Origin: Stutzerimonas stutzeri
GTDB taxonomy: Bacteria > Pseudomonadota > Gammaproteobacteria > Pseudomonadales > Pseudomonadaceae
Reading direction: 5' to 3'
Length of the DNA stretch: 64,000 bases
NCBI RefSeq assembly: GCF_009789555.1
Contig: NZ_CP046902.1
Location: forward strand, 422,001-486,000
The notes under the pieces are model-generated. The model worked only from the letters and a program-made list of their open reading frames with translations, was not told where the DNA came from and made no database searches. The position numbers and the translations under genes were made by a program. Below are positions 35,938 to 44,908 of this stretch, piece by piece (positions within the stretch are counted from its first letter, which is position 1; each line of letters opens with the position of its first letter).

Positions 35938-35943
35938 TATAAT
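35938..35943 (+). promoter_or_regulatory. -10 element of the 6S RNA promoter
   Basis: Perfect TATAAT seven to eight bases before the expected 5' end of 6S RNA; no close -35 consensus is visible at the usual distance. Confidence 0.65.
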
Positions 35944-35949
35944 CCCGCC

Positions 35950-36130
35950 CACTCCCTGGCATGTTCGCCAGTCGGCGATGACCCTCTCCCGATAAGCAAC
36001 ACCATGGAGGCTACACGTAGTGCCGGTGTGCATGTCCGCCTGACGGAAAGCCTTAAGGTACTCTGTAGTCGCCACCTTGAACTCTCGGGTTCAAGGGCCT
36101 ACGCGGGCAGCGGCATGCTGGGGAGCCTCA
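35950..36130 (+). ncRNA. ssrS: 6S RNA
   Basis: About 181 bases between zapA and ygfA. Conserved pseudomonad 6S blocks are visible: CCCTGGCATG near the 5' end, CCGATAAGCAACA, GGTGTGCATGTCCGCCTGA, GTCGCCACCTTGAAC and a 3' GGCATGCTGGGGAGCC that pairs with the 5' end. The long imperfect hairpin with a central bubble mimics an open promoter and sequesters sigma-70 polymerase in stationary phase. Ends are set by pairing and the -10 element and may be off by a few bases. Confidence 0.88.
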
Positions 36131-36134
36131 TTCC

Positions 36135-36752
36135 ATGATCGTAGCCGAAGGCCTTTCGCGCCCGGCCTTGCGACGTCAACTGCGACAAGCTCGTCGCCGG
36201 CTCTCGGCCGTTCAACAACGCCAGGCCGCCAGATCGCTCTATCGGCAACTGTCCCAGCACCCATTGTTTCGCCGCGCGCGACACATCGCCCTGTACCTGC
36301 CCAATGACGGGGAAATAGACCCCCGCCCCTTGCTGCGTGAAGCGCAGCGGCGCGGCAAGGCAACCTATTTGCCCGTGCTCAACGCCTGGCCGCGCACACG
36401 CATGGTATTTCAGCGGATCGAGCCGAACGAGCGCCTGAAACCGAATCGCTTCGGCATTGCCGAGCCTGCATTCTGCCGAGCCCGACAGCGCCGCATCTGG
36501 GCACTCGATCTGGTGCTGATGCCCTTGGTCGGGTTCGATGAGCACGGCGGTCGGTTGGGGATGGGGGGTGGCTTCTATGATCGCAGCCTGGCCTACCGCA
36601 CCAGGCGCAAAAAAGGTCACAAACCGACGCTTTTGGGTCTTGCGCATGAAAGCCAGAAGGTCGACCGGCTGCCATTGGCCAGCTGGGATGTCAGCTTACA
36701 GGCTACGGTGACGGACCGGGGCTGGTATGCAAAACCCGGCGGAACGCACTGA
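36135..36752 (+). CDS. ygfA: 5-formyltetrahydrofolate cyclo-ligase
   Basis: 205 residues. The 5-FTHF cyclo-ligase motifs are present: N-terminal L-R-R-Q-L-R-Q-A-R-R, Y-L-P-N-D-G-E-I-D, and the ATP/folate loop L-V-G-F-D-E-H-G-G-R-L-G-M-G-G-G-F-Y-D-R. It converts 5-formyl- to methenyl-tetrahydrofolate using ATP. It starts a few bases after 6S RNA and is probably expressed from the same transcript. Confidence 0.9.
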   Translation: MIVAEGLSRPALRRQLRQARRRLSAVQQRQAARSLYRQLSQHPLFRRARHIALYLPNDGEIDPRPLLREAQRRGKATYLPVLNAWPRTRMVFQRIEPNERLKPNRFGIAEPAFCRARQRRIWALDLVLMPLVGFDEHGGRLGMGGGFYDRSLAYRTRRKKGHKPTLLGLAHESQKVDRLPLASWDVSLQATVTDRGWYAKPGGTH

Positions 36753-36789
36753 ATCGGCGTAATGGACCGCATCCATGCGGCGTGCTCGT

Positions 36790-36939
36790 TCAGCGCTGCA
36801 GCTGTTGCGAGTGGCTGATCGGAATCATCGAAGAGGCGTCATCCGGTCGATCCCACAGCCCCTGGGTATAACCGGTCGTTACGACGCCGAGCCCAAAAAT
36901 CAGCACCAAGACCCAAAGAATATCTGGCTTGCGTTTCAT
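36790..36939 (-). CDS. 49-residue membrane protein
   Basis: Begins M-K-R-K-P-D-I-L-W-V, continues with one hydrophobic helix (residues about 8-24, V-L-V-L-I-F-G-L-G-V-V) and ends in a polar tail with P-I-S-H-S. A GGAGGCG ribosome site precedes the ATG. The basic N-terminus predicts an N-in single-pass inner-membrane protein. Small proteins of this kind occur next to ygfA in pseudomonads; function unknown. Convergent with ygfA. Confidence 0.7.
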   Translation of the reverse strand: MKRKPDILWVLVLIFGLGVVTTGYTQGLWDRPDDASSMIPISHSQQLQR

Positions 36940-37133
36940 AGATTTCGCCTCCCCCTGCAAGGCGACAGTGTTGCGTCGAGTCAGTATCGTTTTGGTTTTC
37001 CAGACTCGACAATGCCAACCTCAAGCGCGGCATTCTCCGTCATGCCTCGGTACAGCGCAAACCCGCGTTGCGACCGATTGTCGGGGATGTTGCGTTTGAG
37101 AACCCTTGAACTATCAATAGGTGAGCAAAGACC

Positions 37134-37583
37134 ATGCCGTACTGGCTGATGAAGTCCGAACCGGACGAGTTTTCCATCCAGAACCTGGAGCGGCTCGGCA
37201 CCAGTCGCTGGGATGGCGTGCGTAACTACCAGGCCCGCAACTTTCTGCGCCAGATGCTCGAAGGCGACCGGTTCTTCTTCTATCACTCGAGCTGCGCGAC
37301 GCCCGGCATCGCCGGAATCGGCAGCATCCAGCGCACCGCCTACCCGGACCCGACGGCGCTCGACCCCGACAGCCCCTACCGGGACGCCAGGGCCACCGAA
37401 GCGAAAAACCCGTGGAGCGCGGTCGACGTCGCCTTTGTCGAACGCTTCGACTCAACGCTGACGCTGGCTCGACTGAAGGCGGAGCCGGCCCTCGCGCAAA
37501 TGCCCCTGGTGCACAAAGGCAACAGGCTTTCCGTAATGCCGGTCAGCGAGAGCGAGTGGCGCGCCATCCTGGCCATGCGCTGA
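37134..37583 (+). CDS. EVE domain-containing protein
   Basis: 149 residues, a PUA-like EVE fold: M-K-S-E-P-D-E-F-S at the start, W-D-G-V-R-N-Y-Q-A-R-N and M-x-x-G-D-R-F-F-F-Y-H-S, the modified-base pocket of the family. EVE proteins bind modified nucleobases in DNA or RNA; the ligand here is unknown. GGTGAG stands before the ATG. Confidence 0.88.
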   Translation: MPYWLMKSEPDEFSIQNLERLGTSRWDGVRNYQARNFLRQMLEGDRFFFYHSSCATPGIAGIGSIQRTAYPDPTALDPDSPYRDARATEAKNPWSAVDVAFVERFDSTLTLARLKAEPALAQMPLVHKGNRLSVMPVSESEWRAILAMR

Positions 37584-37596
37584 ATAGCCGCACTTT

Positions 37597-37619
37597 GTCC
37601 AATACTGTCGTTATTGGAC
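37597..37619. terminator. Hairpin between convergent EVE and FliL-like genes
   Basis: Perfect 8-bp stem GTCCAATA / TATTGGAC with a seven-base loop, overlapping the stop codon of the FliL-like gene. T-runs are weak on both sides, so termination is likely but not certain. Confidence 0.4.
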
Positions 37620-38015
37620 GATCAGGTTGTTGAACAACAGGTCGTCGACCAGCGGCTCGCCCTCTTCCTGATCGAGCACGGCCTGAACCTGCTTGAGTGC
37701 CTCCTGGCGCAACGCTTCCTTGGCCTCGACCGTTCCGAGGCTCGCATCGGTCTGCTGCGAAAACAGCATCACCAATTGATTGCGAATCAACGGCTCGTGG
37801 TGTTTGACCTTCGCCTCCGCCTCCGTGCCGCTGACCCGCAGGGCGATGTCGGCCTTGTAGTACTTCAGCCTGCCATCGGAACCGTAATTACCGACCAGCG
37901 CCGGGACCAGCGCGTAATAGATGGTTTTGGTCGCAGCCGCATCGGCTTCGGATGGTTCGGCCAGTGCCGGCAGCGCGACGCAAAGAGCGAAGAAGGCAAC
38001 AAGGATTCGCTTCAC
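37611..38015 (-). CDS. FliL-like periplasmic/membrane-anchored protein
   Basis: 134 residues from a GTG start with a TTGGAG ribosome site; the longer ATG frame has no signal. A hydrophobic N-terminus ends A-L-P-A-L-A|E-P. The rest fits the FliL stator-associated fold (Y-Y-K-A-D-I-A-L-R-V, P-L-I-R-N-Q-L-V-M-L-F-S). The gene is not among flagellar genes, as with other stand-alone FliL-like proteins of pseudomonads, so a flagellar role is uncertain. Confidence 0.75.
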   Translation of the reverse strand: MKRILVAFFALCVALPALAEPSEADAAATKTIYYALVPALVGNYGSDGRLKYYKADIALRVSGTEAEAKVKHHEPLIRNQLVMLFSQQTDASLGTVEAKEALRQEALKQVQAVLDQEEGEPLVDDLLFNNLIVQ

Positions 38016-38190
38016 GGGACAACTCCAAGGGATACGACCATCAGCATAACCAGTGACAGGCGTCGACCCAAGCCCGGCCTTATGGACTGCCATCAGGACA
38101 GGCCATGCTCGTTGCGCGCCGCGAGCAGGCTTCTAGACTGATCGGATCGAACGGCCATGGCCTCATCTCTCACGATAATAAGGAAACCCG

Positions 38191-39168
38191 ATGAAAGCTG
38201 TCCTGTGCAAAGAATTCGGCCCGGCCGAAAATCTCGTCATCGAAGAAACCGATAGCCCCCAGATCAAAAAGGGCGAGGTGCTGCTAGACGTGCACGCTGC
38301 CAGCGTCAACTTTCCGGACACGCTGATCATCGAAGGGAAGTACCAGTTCAAGCCGCCCTTTCCCTTTTCACCGGGTGGCGAGGCCGCCGGAGTGGTTGCC
38401 GCTGTCGGTGAAAAGGTCACCCATTTGAAGGTCGGGGACCGGGTAATGGGCCTGACCGGCTGGGGCAGCTTCGCCGAGCAGGTGGCCGCGCCCGCGGATA
38501 ACGTGCTGCCGATCCCCGCGCAGATGGATTTCGAAACGGCCGCCGCGTTCAGCATGACCTACGGCACGTCCATGCATGCGCTCAAGCAACGCGCCAACCT
38601 GCAACCGGGCGAAACCCTGCTGGTACTGGGCGCATCGGGAGGCGTCGGCCTGGCTGCCGTAGAGATCGGCAAGGCGATGGGCGCCCGAGTCATCGCTGCC
38701 GCCTCGACGGCCGAAAAACTGGAGGTGGCAAAAAACGCAGGCGCGGACGAGCTGATCAACTACACCGAAGGCAGCCTCAAGGAGCGTCTGAAGGAGCTCA
38801 CCGAGGGCCAAGGGGTGGATGTGATCTACGATCCGGTAGGCGGCAGCCTGTTCGAAGAGGCATTTCGCAGCATCGCCTGGAATGGCCGGATGCTGGTGGT
38901 CGGATTCGCCGCAGGCGACATCCCTTCGCTGCCCGCCAACCTGCCGTTGCTCAAGGGCGCTTCGTTGATCGGCGTATTCTGGGGCAGTTTCGCCCGGCGT
39001 CAGCCGCAGGACAACGCAGCCAACTTCAAGCAGCTGTTCGCCTGGCACGCTGAAGGCAAGCTCAAGCCACTGGTGTCGCAGACCTTCGCACTCGAACAGA
39101 CTGCGACAGCGATCAACACGCTGGCCCAGCGCAAGGCTGTCGGCAAACTGGTCGTGAAGGTGCGTTGA
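38191..39168 (+). CDS. NADPH:quinone oxidoreductase family protein (Qor-like)
   Basis: 325 residues of the medium-chain dehydrogenase fold without the zinc ligands: N-terminal P-G-G-E-A-A-G-V-V, the nucleotide motif G-A-S-G-G-V-G-L-A-A and F-A-A-G-D-I-P-S-L-P-A-N near the end. It reduces quinones or enones with NADPH; the natural substrate cannot be told. AATAAGGAA precedes the ATG. Confidence 0.87.
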   Translation: MKAVLCKEFGPAENLVIEETDSPQIKKGEVLLDVHAASVNFPDTLIIEGKYQFKPPFPFSPGGEAAGVVAAVGEKVTHLKVGDRVMGLTGWGSFAEQVAAPADNVLPIPAQMDFETAAAFSMTYGTSMHALKQRANLQPGETLLVLGASGGVGLAAVEIGKAMGARVIAAASTAEKLEVAKNAGADELINYTEGSLKERLKELTEGQGVDVIYDPVGGSLFEEAFRSIAWNGRMLVVGFAAGDIPSLPANLPLLKGASLIGVFWGSFARRQPQDNAANFKQLFAWHAEGKLKPLVSQTFALEQTATAINTLAQRKAVGKLVVKVR

Positions 39169-39177
39169 GTGATCGAA

Positions 39178-39202
39178 CCGCAGGGCGCCAGGCGCCCTGC
39201 GG
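39178..39202. terminator. Perfect hairpin between convergent qor-like gene and secB
   Basis: CCGCAGGGCGCC-a-GGCGCCCTGCGG, a 12-bp perfect inverted repeat between two converging genes. It lacks a T-run but position and symmetry suggest a bidirectional transcription stop. Confidence 0.5.
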
Positions 39203-39222
39203 TGAGGTGAAACGAGGCGGGA

Positions 39223-39720
39223 TCAGTGAGCAGTGGCGGGCGCCGCACCGCCGCCCTGCTGCATGCGCGCCATTTCCTGGGCGTAAAGCGCATCGAAGTT
39301 CACCGGAGCCAGCATGAGCGCCGGGAACGAGCCGCGAGTGACCAGGCTGTCGAGCGTTTCGCGGGCATAGGGGAACAGGATGTTCGGGCAGAATGCGCCA
39401 AGTGTGTGGCTCATCGCCTGGGCCTCGAGCCCCTTGATGAGGAAGATGCCGGCCTGCTGAACCTCGGCGATAAACGCAACGTCCTCACCCGTCTTGACCG
39501 TCACGGAGAGCGTCAGCACCACTTCATGGAAGTCGTTCTCGAGCGTCTTCTGCTTGGTATTCAGATCCAGCGCAACGCTCGGATTCCACTCCTGACGGAA
39601 GATTTCCGGGCTCTTGGGGGCCTCGAAAGAAAGGTCGCGGACATAGATCCGCTGCAGGGAAAACTGTGCGCCCTGCTCTTCCTGACCCGCAGCCGCGCCG
39701 TTGTTCGCTTGTTCAGTCAT
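39223..39720 (-). CDS. secB: Protein-export chaperone SecB
   Basis: 165 residues with Q-R-I-Y-V-R-D-L-S-F-E-A-P, N-L/F-D-A-L-Y-A-Q and the C-terminal tail of SecB. A homotetramer that keeps precursor proteins unfolded and delivers them to SecA. First gene of secB-grxC-rhodanese, the conserved order in gamma-proteobacteria. Confidence 0.94.
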   Translation of the reverse strand: MTEQANNGAAAGQEEQGAQFSLQRIYVRDLSFEAPKSPEIFRQEWNPSVALDLNTKQKTLENDFHEVVLTLSVTVKTGEDVAFIAEVQQAGIFLIKGLEAQAMSHTLGAFCPNILFPYARETLDSLVTRGSFPALMLAPVNFDALYAQEMARMQQGGGAAPATAH

Positions 39721-39807
39721 GTGAAACCTTCTGGTTGTGCATGTCGTATTGGGAACCGCCCCGCCAACGTCGACACGGGTCGAGCACCGGGCAGGCGGTT
39801 GATCGAA

Positions 39808-40062
39808 TCATGCCTGCAGCAGCGGATCCAGCCGACCCGACCGCTCCAGCGCATGTAGCTCGTCGCAGCCACCGACGTGTTCGTCACCGATCCATATCTG
39901 CGGAACCGATGTGCGCCCGGCCTTGGAGGCCATCTCCGAGCGCAGGGTGGGCTTGCCATCCACGGCGATTTCCTCGTAGCTGACACCCTTGCGATCGAGC
40001 AGGCTTTTGGCCCGGATACAATACGGGCACCAGGCGGTGGTGTAGATGACGACTTTAGGCAT
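39808..40062 (-). CDS. grxC: Glutaredoxin 3
   Basis: 84 residues with C-P-Y-C (Cys12, Cys15), T-S-V-P-Q-I and G-G-C-D-E-L, the glutathione-binding signature of GrxC. It is a cytoplasmic glutathione-dependent disulfide reductase. It stands two bases downstream of the rhodanese-like gene and upstream of secB on the same strand. Confidence 0.93.
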   Translation of the reverse strand: MPKVVIYTTAWCPYCIRAKSLLDRKGVSYEEIAVDGKPTLRSEMASKAGRTSVPQIWIGDEHVGGCDELHALERSGRLDPLLQA

Positions 40063-40064
40063 AT

Positions 40065-40478
40065 TTACTTGACCACTGGCAGGTTTTCGCCGCGCCAGCT
40101 GGAAATCCCTCCGGCCAGCTTGGCGGCGTTGAAGCCTGCCTTTTGCAGCTCACGGCAGGCCGTTCCAGCGTGCTGGCCCATGGCATCGACCACGACGATC
40201 GTCTTGCCCTTGTGCTTTTCCAGCTCGCCCAATCGGCTGACCAGTTTGTCGTAGGGAATGTTCAATGCATCCACGATGTGACCGGCGTCGAACTCCTTCT
40301 TCGCGCGCACGTCCAACACCACGCCTTCGTCGCGATTGACCAGACCGGTGAGCTCGCGATTGCTCAGGCTCTTGCCGCCCTTGCGCGCCTCGGTGATGGC
40401 GAGAAGAACCAGCAGCACCAGAAAGATGCTGACCAGGACATAGTGGTTAGAGACAAATTCAATCAGGTTAGCGACCAT
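40065..40478 (-). CDS. Membrane-anchored rhodanese-like protein (YibN type)
   Basis: 137 residues from the ATG giving M-V-A-N-L-I-E-F. One membrane helix (about 10-29) is followed by a rhodanese domain (V-V-L-D-V-R-A-K-K-E-F, G-H-I-V-D-A-L-N-I-P). The loop where active rhodaneses carry the cysteine reads V-V-V-D-A-M-G-Q-H-A; the cysteine position appears to be Asp, so sulfur transfer is doubtful. The gpmI / rhodanese / grxC / secB order is conserved in E. coli (yibN). Confidence 0.82.
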   Translation of the reverse strand: MVANLIEFVSNHYVLVSIFLVLLVLLAITEARKGGKSLSNRELTGLVNRDEGVVLDVRAKKEFDAGHIVDALNIPYDKLVSRLGELEKHKGKTIVVVDAMGQHAGTACRELQKAGFNAAKLAGGISSWRGENLPVVK

Positions 40479-40620
40479 CAATAGGGTACCCGGGGGATAA
40501 AATGCGGGCCAGTATACACAGCCCCTCAACCGGGCTGAACCCTGGGAGTCGTGACGCCAAACCGGCCAGCCAGTAGACTGGCCGCCATTTTTCGCGCCCT
40601 CGTGCAAGGAGCCAGATTAC

Positions 40621-42159
40621 ATGCCTGCCGCGCCCAAACCCCTGGTATTGATGATTCTCGACGGCTTCGGACACAGCGACAGCCCTGAATACAATGCCAT
40701 CCATGCCGCCAACAAGCCGGTCTATGACCGCCTGCTCGCCACCCAGCCGCATGGCCTGATCTCCGGCAGCGGGATGGATGTCGGCTTGCCGGACGGACAG
40801 ATGGGCAATTCCGAGGTGGGGCACATGAACCTGGGCGCAGGCCGGGTGGTGTACCAGGATTTCACCCGCGTGACGAAATCCATCCGCGACGGCGACTTCT
40901 TCGAGAATCCGGCCATCTGTGCCGCGGTGGACAAAGCCGTCAGTGCGGGCAAGGCCGTGCATATCCTTGGCCTGCTATCGGACGGCGGCGTGCATAGCCA
41001 CCAGGACCACCTGGTCGCCATGGCCGAACTGGCTGCCAAACGCGGCGCTGAGAAGATCTACCTGCACGCTTTTCTCGATGGGCGTGATACGCCACCCAAA
41101 AGCGCCCAGCATTCGATCGAACTGATGCAGGCGACCTTCACCCGTCTGGGCAAGGGCCGCGTCGCCAGCCTGATCGGCCGTTACTTCGCCATGGACCGCG
41201 ACAACCGCTGGGATCGCGTCGAGCAGGCCTATCATCTGATCGTCGATGGCAAGGCCGAGTATCGCTCCGACTATGCGGTAGACGGCCTGATCGCCGCCTA
41301 TGAACGTGGCGAAAGCGACGAGTTCGTCAAGGCGACCGCCATCGGCGAGCCAGTGACGGTCGAAGACGGCGACGCCGTGGTATTCATGAACTTCCGCGCC
41401 GACCGCGCGCGCGAGCTGACCCGCTGCTTCGTCGAACCCGATTTCAAAGAATTTCCCAGGGCCCGGGTACCGAACCTGGCGGGCTTCGTCATGCTGACCC
41501 AGTACGCCGCCAGCATTTGCGCACCCAGCGCCTTCGCGCCGGAAGGACTCACCAACGTCCTGGGCGAATACCTGGCCAACAACGGCAAGACTCAGCTGCG
41601 CATCGCCGAGACCGAAAAATACGCCCACGTCACCTTCTTTTTCTCCGGCGGCCGTGAAGAGCCATTCCCCGGCGAGGAGCGCATTCTCATCCCCTCCCCC
41701 CAGGTGGCCACCTACGACATGCAGCCGGAAATGAGCGCTCCGGAAGTGACCGACCGCATCGTCGAGGCCATCGAGCAACAACGCTACGACGTCATCATCG
41801 TCAACTATGCGAACGGCGACATGGTCGGCCATACCGGCGTGTTCGAGGCCGCGGTTAAGGCGGTGGAATGCCTGGACGCTTGCATCGGACGCATTGTCGA
41901 TGCGCTGGACAAGGTCGGTGGCGAAGCCTTGATCACCGCTGACCATGGCAACGTCGAACAAATGGAAGACGTCATGACGGGCCAGGCCCACACCGCGCAT
42001 ACCTGCGAGCCGGTGCCGTTCATCTATTACGGCAAACGCAACCTGACGGTGCGCGAAGGCGGCGTGCTGGCCGATGTGGCCCCGACCATGTTGACCCTGC
42101 TCGGGCTGCCGACCCCACCGGAGATGACCGGCCGCTCGATCATCGAACTGCAAAGCTGA
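40621..42159 (+). CDS. gpmI: 2,3-bisphosphoglycerate-independent phosphoglycerate mutase
   Basis: 512 residues, alkaline-phosphatase superfamily: M-I-L-D-G-F-G-H near the N-terminus, catalytic Ser64 in M-G-N-S-E-V-G-H-M-N, and C-terminal metal ligands in N-Y-A-N-G-D-M-V-G-H-T-G and T-A-D-H-G-N-V-E. It interconverts 3- and 2-phosphoglycerate in glycolysis and gluconeogenesis. Divergent from the rhodanese gene. Confidence 0.95.
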   Translation: MPAAPKPLVLMILDGFGHSDSPEYNAIHAANKPVYDRLLATQPHGLISGSGMDVGLPDGQMGNSEVGHMNLGAGRVVYQDFTRVTKSIRDGDFFENPAICAAVDKAVSAGKAVHILGLLSDGGVHSHQDHLVAMAELAAKRGAEKIYLHAFLDGRDTPPKSAQHSIELMQATFTRLGKGRVASLIGRYFAMDRDNRWDRVEQAYHLIVDGKAEYRSDYAVDGLIAAYERGESDEFVKATAIGEPVTVEDGDAVVFMNFRADRARELTRCFVEPDFKEFPRARVPNLAGFVMLTQYAASICAPSAFAPEGLTNVLGEYLANNGKTQLRIAETEKYAHVTFFFSGGREEPFPGEERILIPSPQVATYDMQPEMSAPEVTDRIVEAIEQQRYDVIIVNYANGDMVGHTGVFEAAVKAVECLDACIGRIVDALDKVGGEALITADHGNVEQMEDVMTGQAHTAHTCEPVPFIYYGKRNLTVREGGVLADVAPTMLTLLGLPTPPEMTGRSIIELQS

Positions 42160-42266
42160 AGAGGGAAGCGGGATGCCGGGCCTTCGCTTCGCGCTGAGGG
42201 CTCAAGCTTCCAGCTGCTTTTTTAGGCATACTACGGCGACCCCAAACCTTCCGGCTTGTCCCTCAC

Positions 42267-43526
42267 ATGCCTCGTATTCTTTTCGCATTCGCGCTCTTCT
42301 GCCTGCTTGGCTCGGCCATGGCGGACGAGCGCGCCGACGCACGCAGACAGATCGAAACGGCGCGCAAGGACGTCGCCGAACTGCAGAAGCTGCTCAAGCA
42401 GATCGAGCAGGAGAAATCCGCCGTTCAGAAGCAGTTGCAGACCACCGAAAGCGAGATGGGCCAGCTCGAAAAGCAGGTCGATGCTTTACAGCAGGAAATC
42501 GATCGCAGCGAGGCGGAACTCGAGCGCCTCAATGACGAGAAGACTACCCTTGAAGGCGCTCGTATCGAGCAACAGCGGCTGATCGGCATCCAGGCGCGTG
42601 CGGCCTACCAGAGCGGCCGCCAGGAGTACCTCAAACTCCTGCTCAACCAGCAGAACCCTGAAAAATTCAGCCGCACCCTGACCTATTACGATTACCTCAG
42701 CAAAGCCCGTTTCGAGCAGGTCGCAAGCTTCAACGAAACGCTTGCCCAACTCGCCAGGGTCGAAGCCGGTATCGAGGCGCAACAGACGACACTGGCTGAA
42801 CAGCAGGACGGGCTGCAAGAGCGTCGTGCCCAGCTCGCCGACGTGCGAAAGGAACGCCAGCTGGCGCTGGCCAAGCTTGACCGGGACTATTCCAGCCGCG
42901 ACCAGAAGCTCAAGGCCCGCAGGCAGGAACAGGCACAGCTCGAGCGCGTCCTCAAGACAATCGAGCAGACGCTGGCTCGCCAGGCACGTGAAGCCGAGCA
43001 GGCGCGCCAGCGCGCCCAGGCATTGGCGCGTGAGGAACAGTCGCGTCAGCAACGCGCCGGCAGCGCCAGCTCGGCAGCGCCCGGCCCGCAGGTTTCAAGC
43101 GCGGGCGGTGCGTTTGGCGGCCCGTTCGCCAGCGCCAAAGGCAAGCTGCCCTGGCCCGTGGACGGACGCTTGGTCGCCCGCTACGGCACTCCGCGCGGCG
43201 GCGATGCTCGAACCAAGTGGGACGGTGTGCTCATTGGCGCCGCGGTGGGGACGCAGGTTCGCGCCGTGCATGGCGGCCGGGTGGTGTTCGCCGACTGGCT
43301 GCGCGGGGCCGGCCTGCTGGTGATCCTCGACCATGGCAATGGCTATCTGAGCCTGTACGGGCACAACCAGAGCCTGTTGCGCGACGCCGGGGAAATCGTC
43401 AAGGCAGGCGACCCGATCGCCACCGTAGGAACCAGTGGCGGGCAGGAGTCTGCCGCACTGTATTTCGCCATTCGCCAACAGGGTCGCCCAAGCGATCCGG
43501 CACAATGGTGTCGCGCGCAAGGATAG
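42267..43526 (+). CDS. envC: EnvC-like murein hydrolase activator
   Basis: 419 residues: signal peptide (ends about A-M-A|D-E), a long coiled coil (about 22-255, rich in Q, E and K), an Ala/Ser linker, and a C-terminal LytM domain (about 290-418). The usual zinc ligands are not conserved: the first H-x-x-x-D region reads T-K-W-D and the final H-x-H is Y-F-A. That is the degenerate form which activates amidases AmiA/AmiB at the division septum instead of cutting murein itself. Upstream of ctpA as in P. aeruginosa and E. coli relatives. Confidence 0.88.
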   Translation: MPRILFAFALFCLLGSAMADERADARRQIETARKDVAELQKLLKQIEQEKSAVQKQLQTTESEMGQLEKQVDALQQEIDRSEAELERLNDEKTTLEGARIEQQRLIGIQARAAYQSGRQEYLKLLLNQQNPEKFSRTLTYYDYLSKARFEQVASFNETLAQLARVEAGIEAQQTTLAEQQDGLQERRAQLADVRKERQLALAKLDRDYSSRDQKLKARRQEQAQLERVLKTIEQTLARQAREAEQARQRAQALAREEQSRQQRAGSASSAAPGPQVSSAGGAFGGPFASAKGKLPWPVDGRLVARYGTPRGGDARTKWDGVLIGAAVGTQVRAVHGGRVVFADWLRGAGLLVILDHGNGYLSLYGHNQSLLRDAGEIVKAGDPIATVGTSGGQESAALYFAIRQQGRPSDPAQWCRAQG

Positions 43527-43567
43527 GCCGCTTCGGCTGCTAGCGCCCCTCATAACTGGAGTCAGAC

Positions 43568-44905
43568 ATGCTTCACCTGCGCCGTTTTGCCCAACCCACT
43601 ACCCTGGCCCTGGCCGTCATACTGGGGATGCACGGTAGCGCCTGGGCCCAGCAACCACCCGCAGAGCTGGCGCCAGAGCCGATCACCCTGGACAGCTCCG
43701 CCAACAGGGCGCCGCTGCCGCTGGACGAGCTGCGCACGTTCGCCGAGGTGCTGGACCGGATCAAGGCGGCGTATGTGGAGCCGGTCGATGACAAGACCCT
43801 GCTGGAAAATGCCATCAAGGGCATGCTCAGCAACCTCGATCCGCACTCCGCCTACCTCGAACCCGAAGCTTTCGCCGAACTGCAGGAAAGCACCAGCGGA
43901 GAGTTCGGCGGCCTCGGCATCGAAGTCGGCATCGAGGACGGCTTCATCAAGGTGGTCTCGCCGATCGACGACACACCGGCATCCAAGGCCGGCATCGAGG
44001 CAGGCGACCTGATCGTCAGGATCGATGGCAAGCCGACCAAGGGCATGTCGATGATGGACGCGGTCGGCATGATGCGCGGCAAGCCGGGCAGCGACATTTC
44101 GCTGTCGTTGGTACGCGAGGGCGGCAAGCCCTTCAACGTCAAGCTCACGCGCGCGGTGATCAAGGTCAACAGCGTGAAGAGCCAGATGCTCGAGCCCGGC
44201 TACGGTTACTTGCGCGTCACCCAGTTTCAGATCAATACCGGCGAGGAAGTCGGCAAGGCGCTTGCTCGCCTGCGCAAGGAAAACGGCAAGAAGCTCAACG
44301 GACTGGTGCTCGACCTGCGTAACAACCCGGGCGGCGTGCTGCAGGCGGCGGTCGAAGTGTCCGATCACTTCCTGACGGACGGCCTGATCGTCTACACCAA
44401 GGGTCGCATCGCCAATTCGGAGCTGCGTTTCAGCGCCGATCCGGCCGACGCCAGCGAAGGCGTCTCGCTGGTCGTGCTGATCAACGGCGGAAGCGCTTCC
44501 GCATCGGAAATCGTCGCCGGAGCCCTGCAGGACCAGAAGCGCGGCGTGGTGATGGGCACCGACAGCTTCGGCAAGGGCTCGGTACAGACCGTGCTGCCGC
44601 TGAACAACGACCGCGCCTTGAAACTCACCACCGCGCTGTACTACACCCCTAACGGGCGCTCCATTCAGGCCCAGGGCATCGAGCCGGATATTCAGGTGAC
44701 CCGCGCCAAGCTCACCCGCGAGCAGGCTATCGAGGGCGTGCGCGAAGCGGATCTTGCCGGGCACCTCGGTAACGGCAACGGCGGCCCGGAACGCCCCAGC
44801 GGCGCGCAGGTCACCAGCGATTCGCCGCGCCCCCAGGATGAGGATTTCCAACTCGGCCAGGCCCTGAACCTGCTCAAGGGATTGAACCTCACCCGCGGCC
44901 AGTAA
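43568..44905 (+). CDS. ctpA: Carboxy-terminal processing protease CtpA (S41 family)
   Basis: 445 residues: signal peptide ending A-W-A|Q-Q, PDZ domain about 105-195 (G-L-G-I-E-V-G), and the S41 protease domain with the nucleophile region G-S-A-S-A-S-E-I (308-315) and Lys336 in F-G-K-G-S-V-Q. A periplasmic protease; in P. aeruginosa CtpA degrades cell-wall hydrolases, which fits the envC neighbour. The next gene starts four bases after its stop. Confidence 0.92.
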   Translation: MLHLRRFAQPTTLALAVILGMHGSAWAQQPPAELAPEPITLDSSANRAPLPLDELRTFAEVLDRIKAAYVEPVDDKTLLENAIKGMLSNLDPHSAYLEPEAFAELQESTSGEFGGLGIEVGIEDGFIKVVSPIDDTPASKAGIEAGDLIVRIDGKPTKGMSMMDAVGMMRGKPGSDISLSLVREGGKPFNVKLTRAVIKVNSVKSQMLEPGYGYLRVTQFQINTGEEVGKALARLRKENGKKLNGLVLDLRNNPGGVLQAAVEVSDHFLTDGLIVYTKGRIANSELRFSADPADASEGVSLVVLINGGSASASEIVAGALQDQKRGVVMGTDSFGKGSVQTVLPLNNDRALKLTTALYYTPNGRSIQAQGIEPDIQVTRAKLTREQAIEGVREADLAGHLGNGNGGPERPSGAQVTSDSPRPQDEDFQLGQALNLLKGLNLTRGQ

Positions 44906-44908
44906 CGG

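Noticed and set aside
40975..42153. 392-codon minus-strand frame
   Set aside because: Antisense to gpmI; no ribosome site or recognisable fold.
42267..43526. Loss of metal ligands in the LytM domain as a novelty
   Set aside because: Degenerate LytM domains are the known state of EnvC-type activators.
43562..44851. 429-codon minus-strand frame
   Set aside because: Antisense to ctpA.
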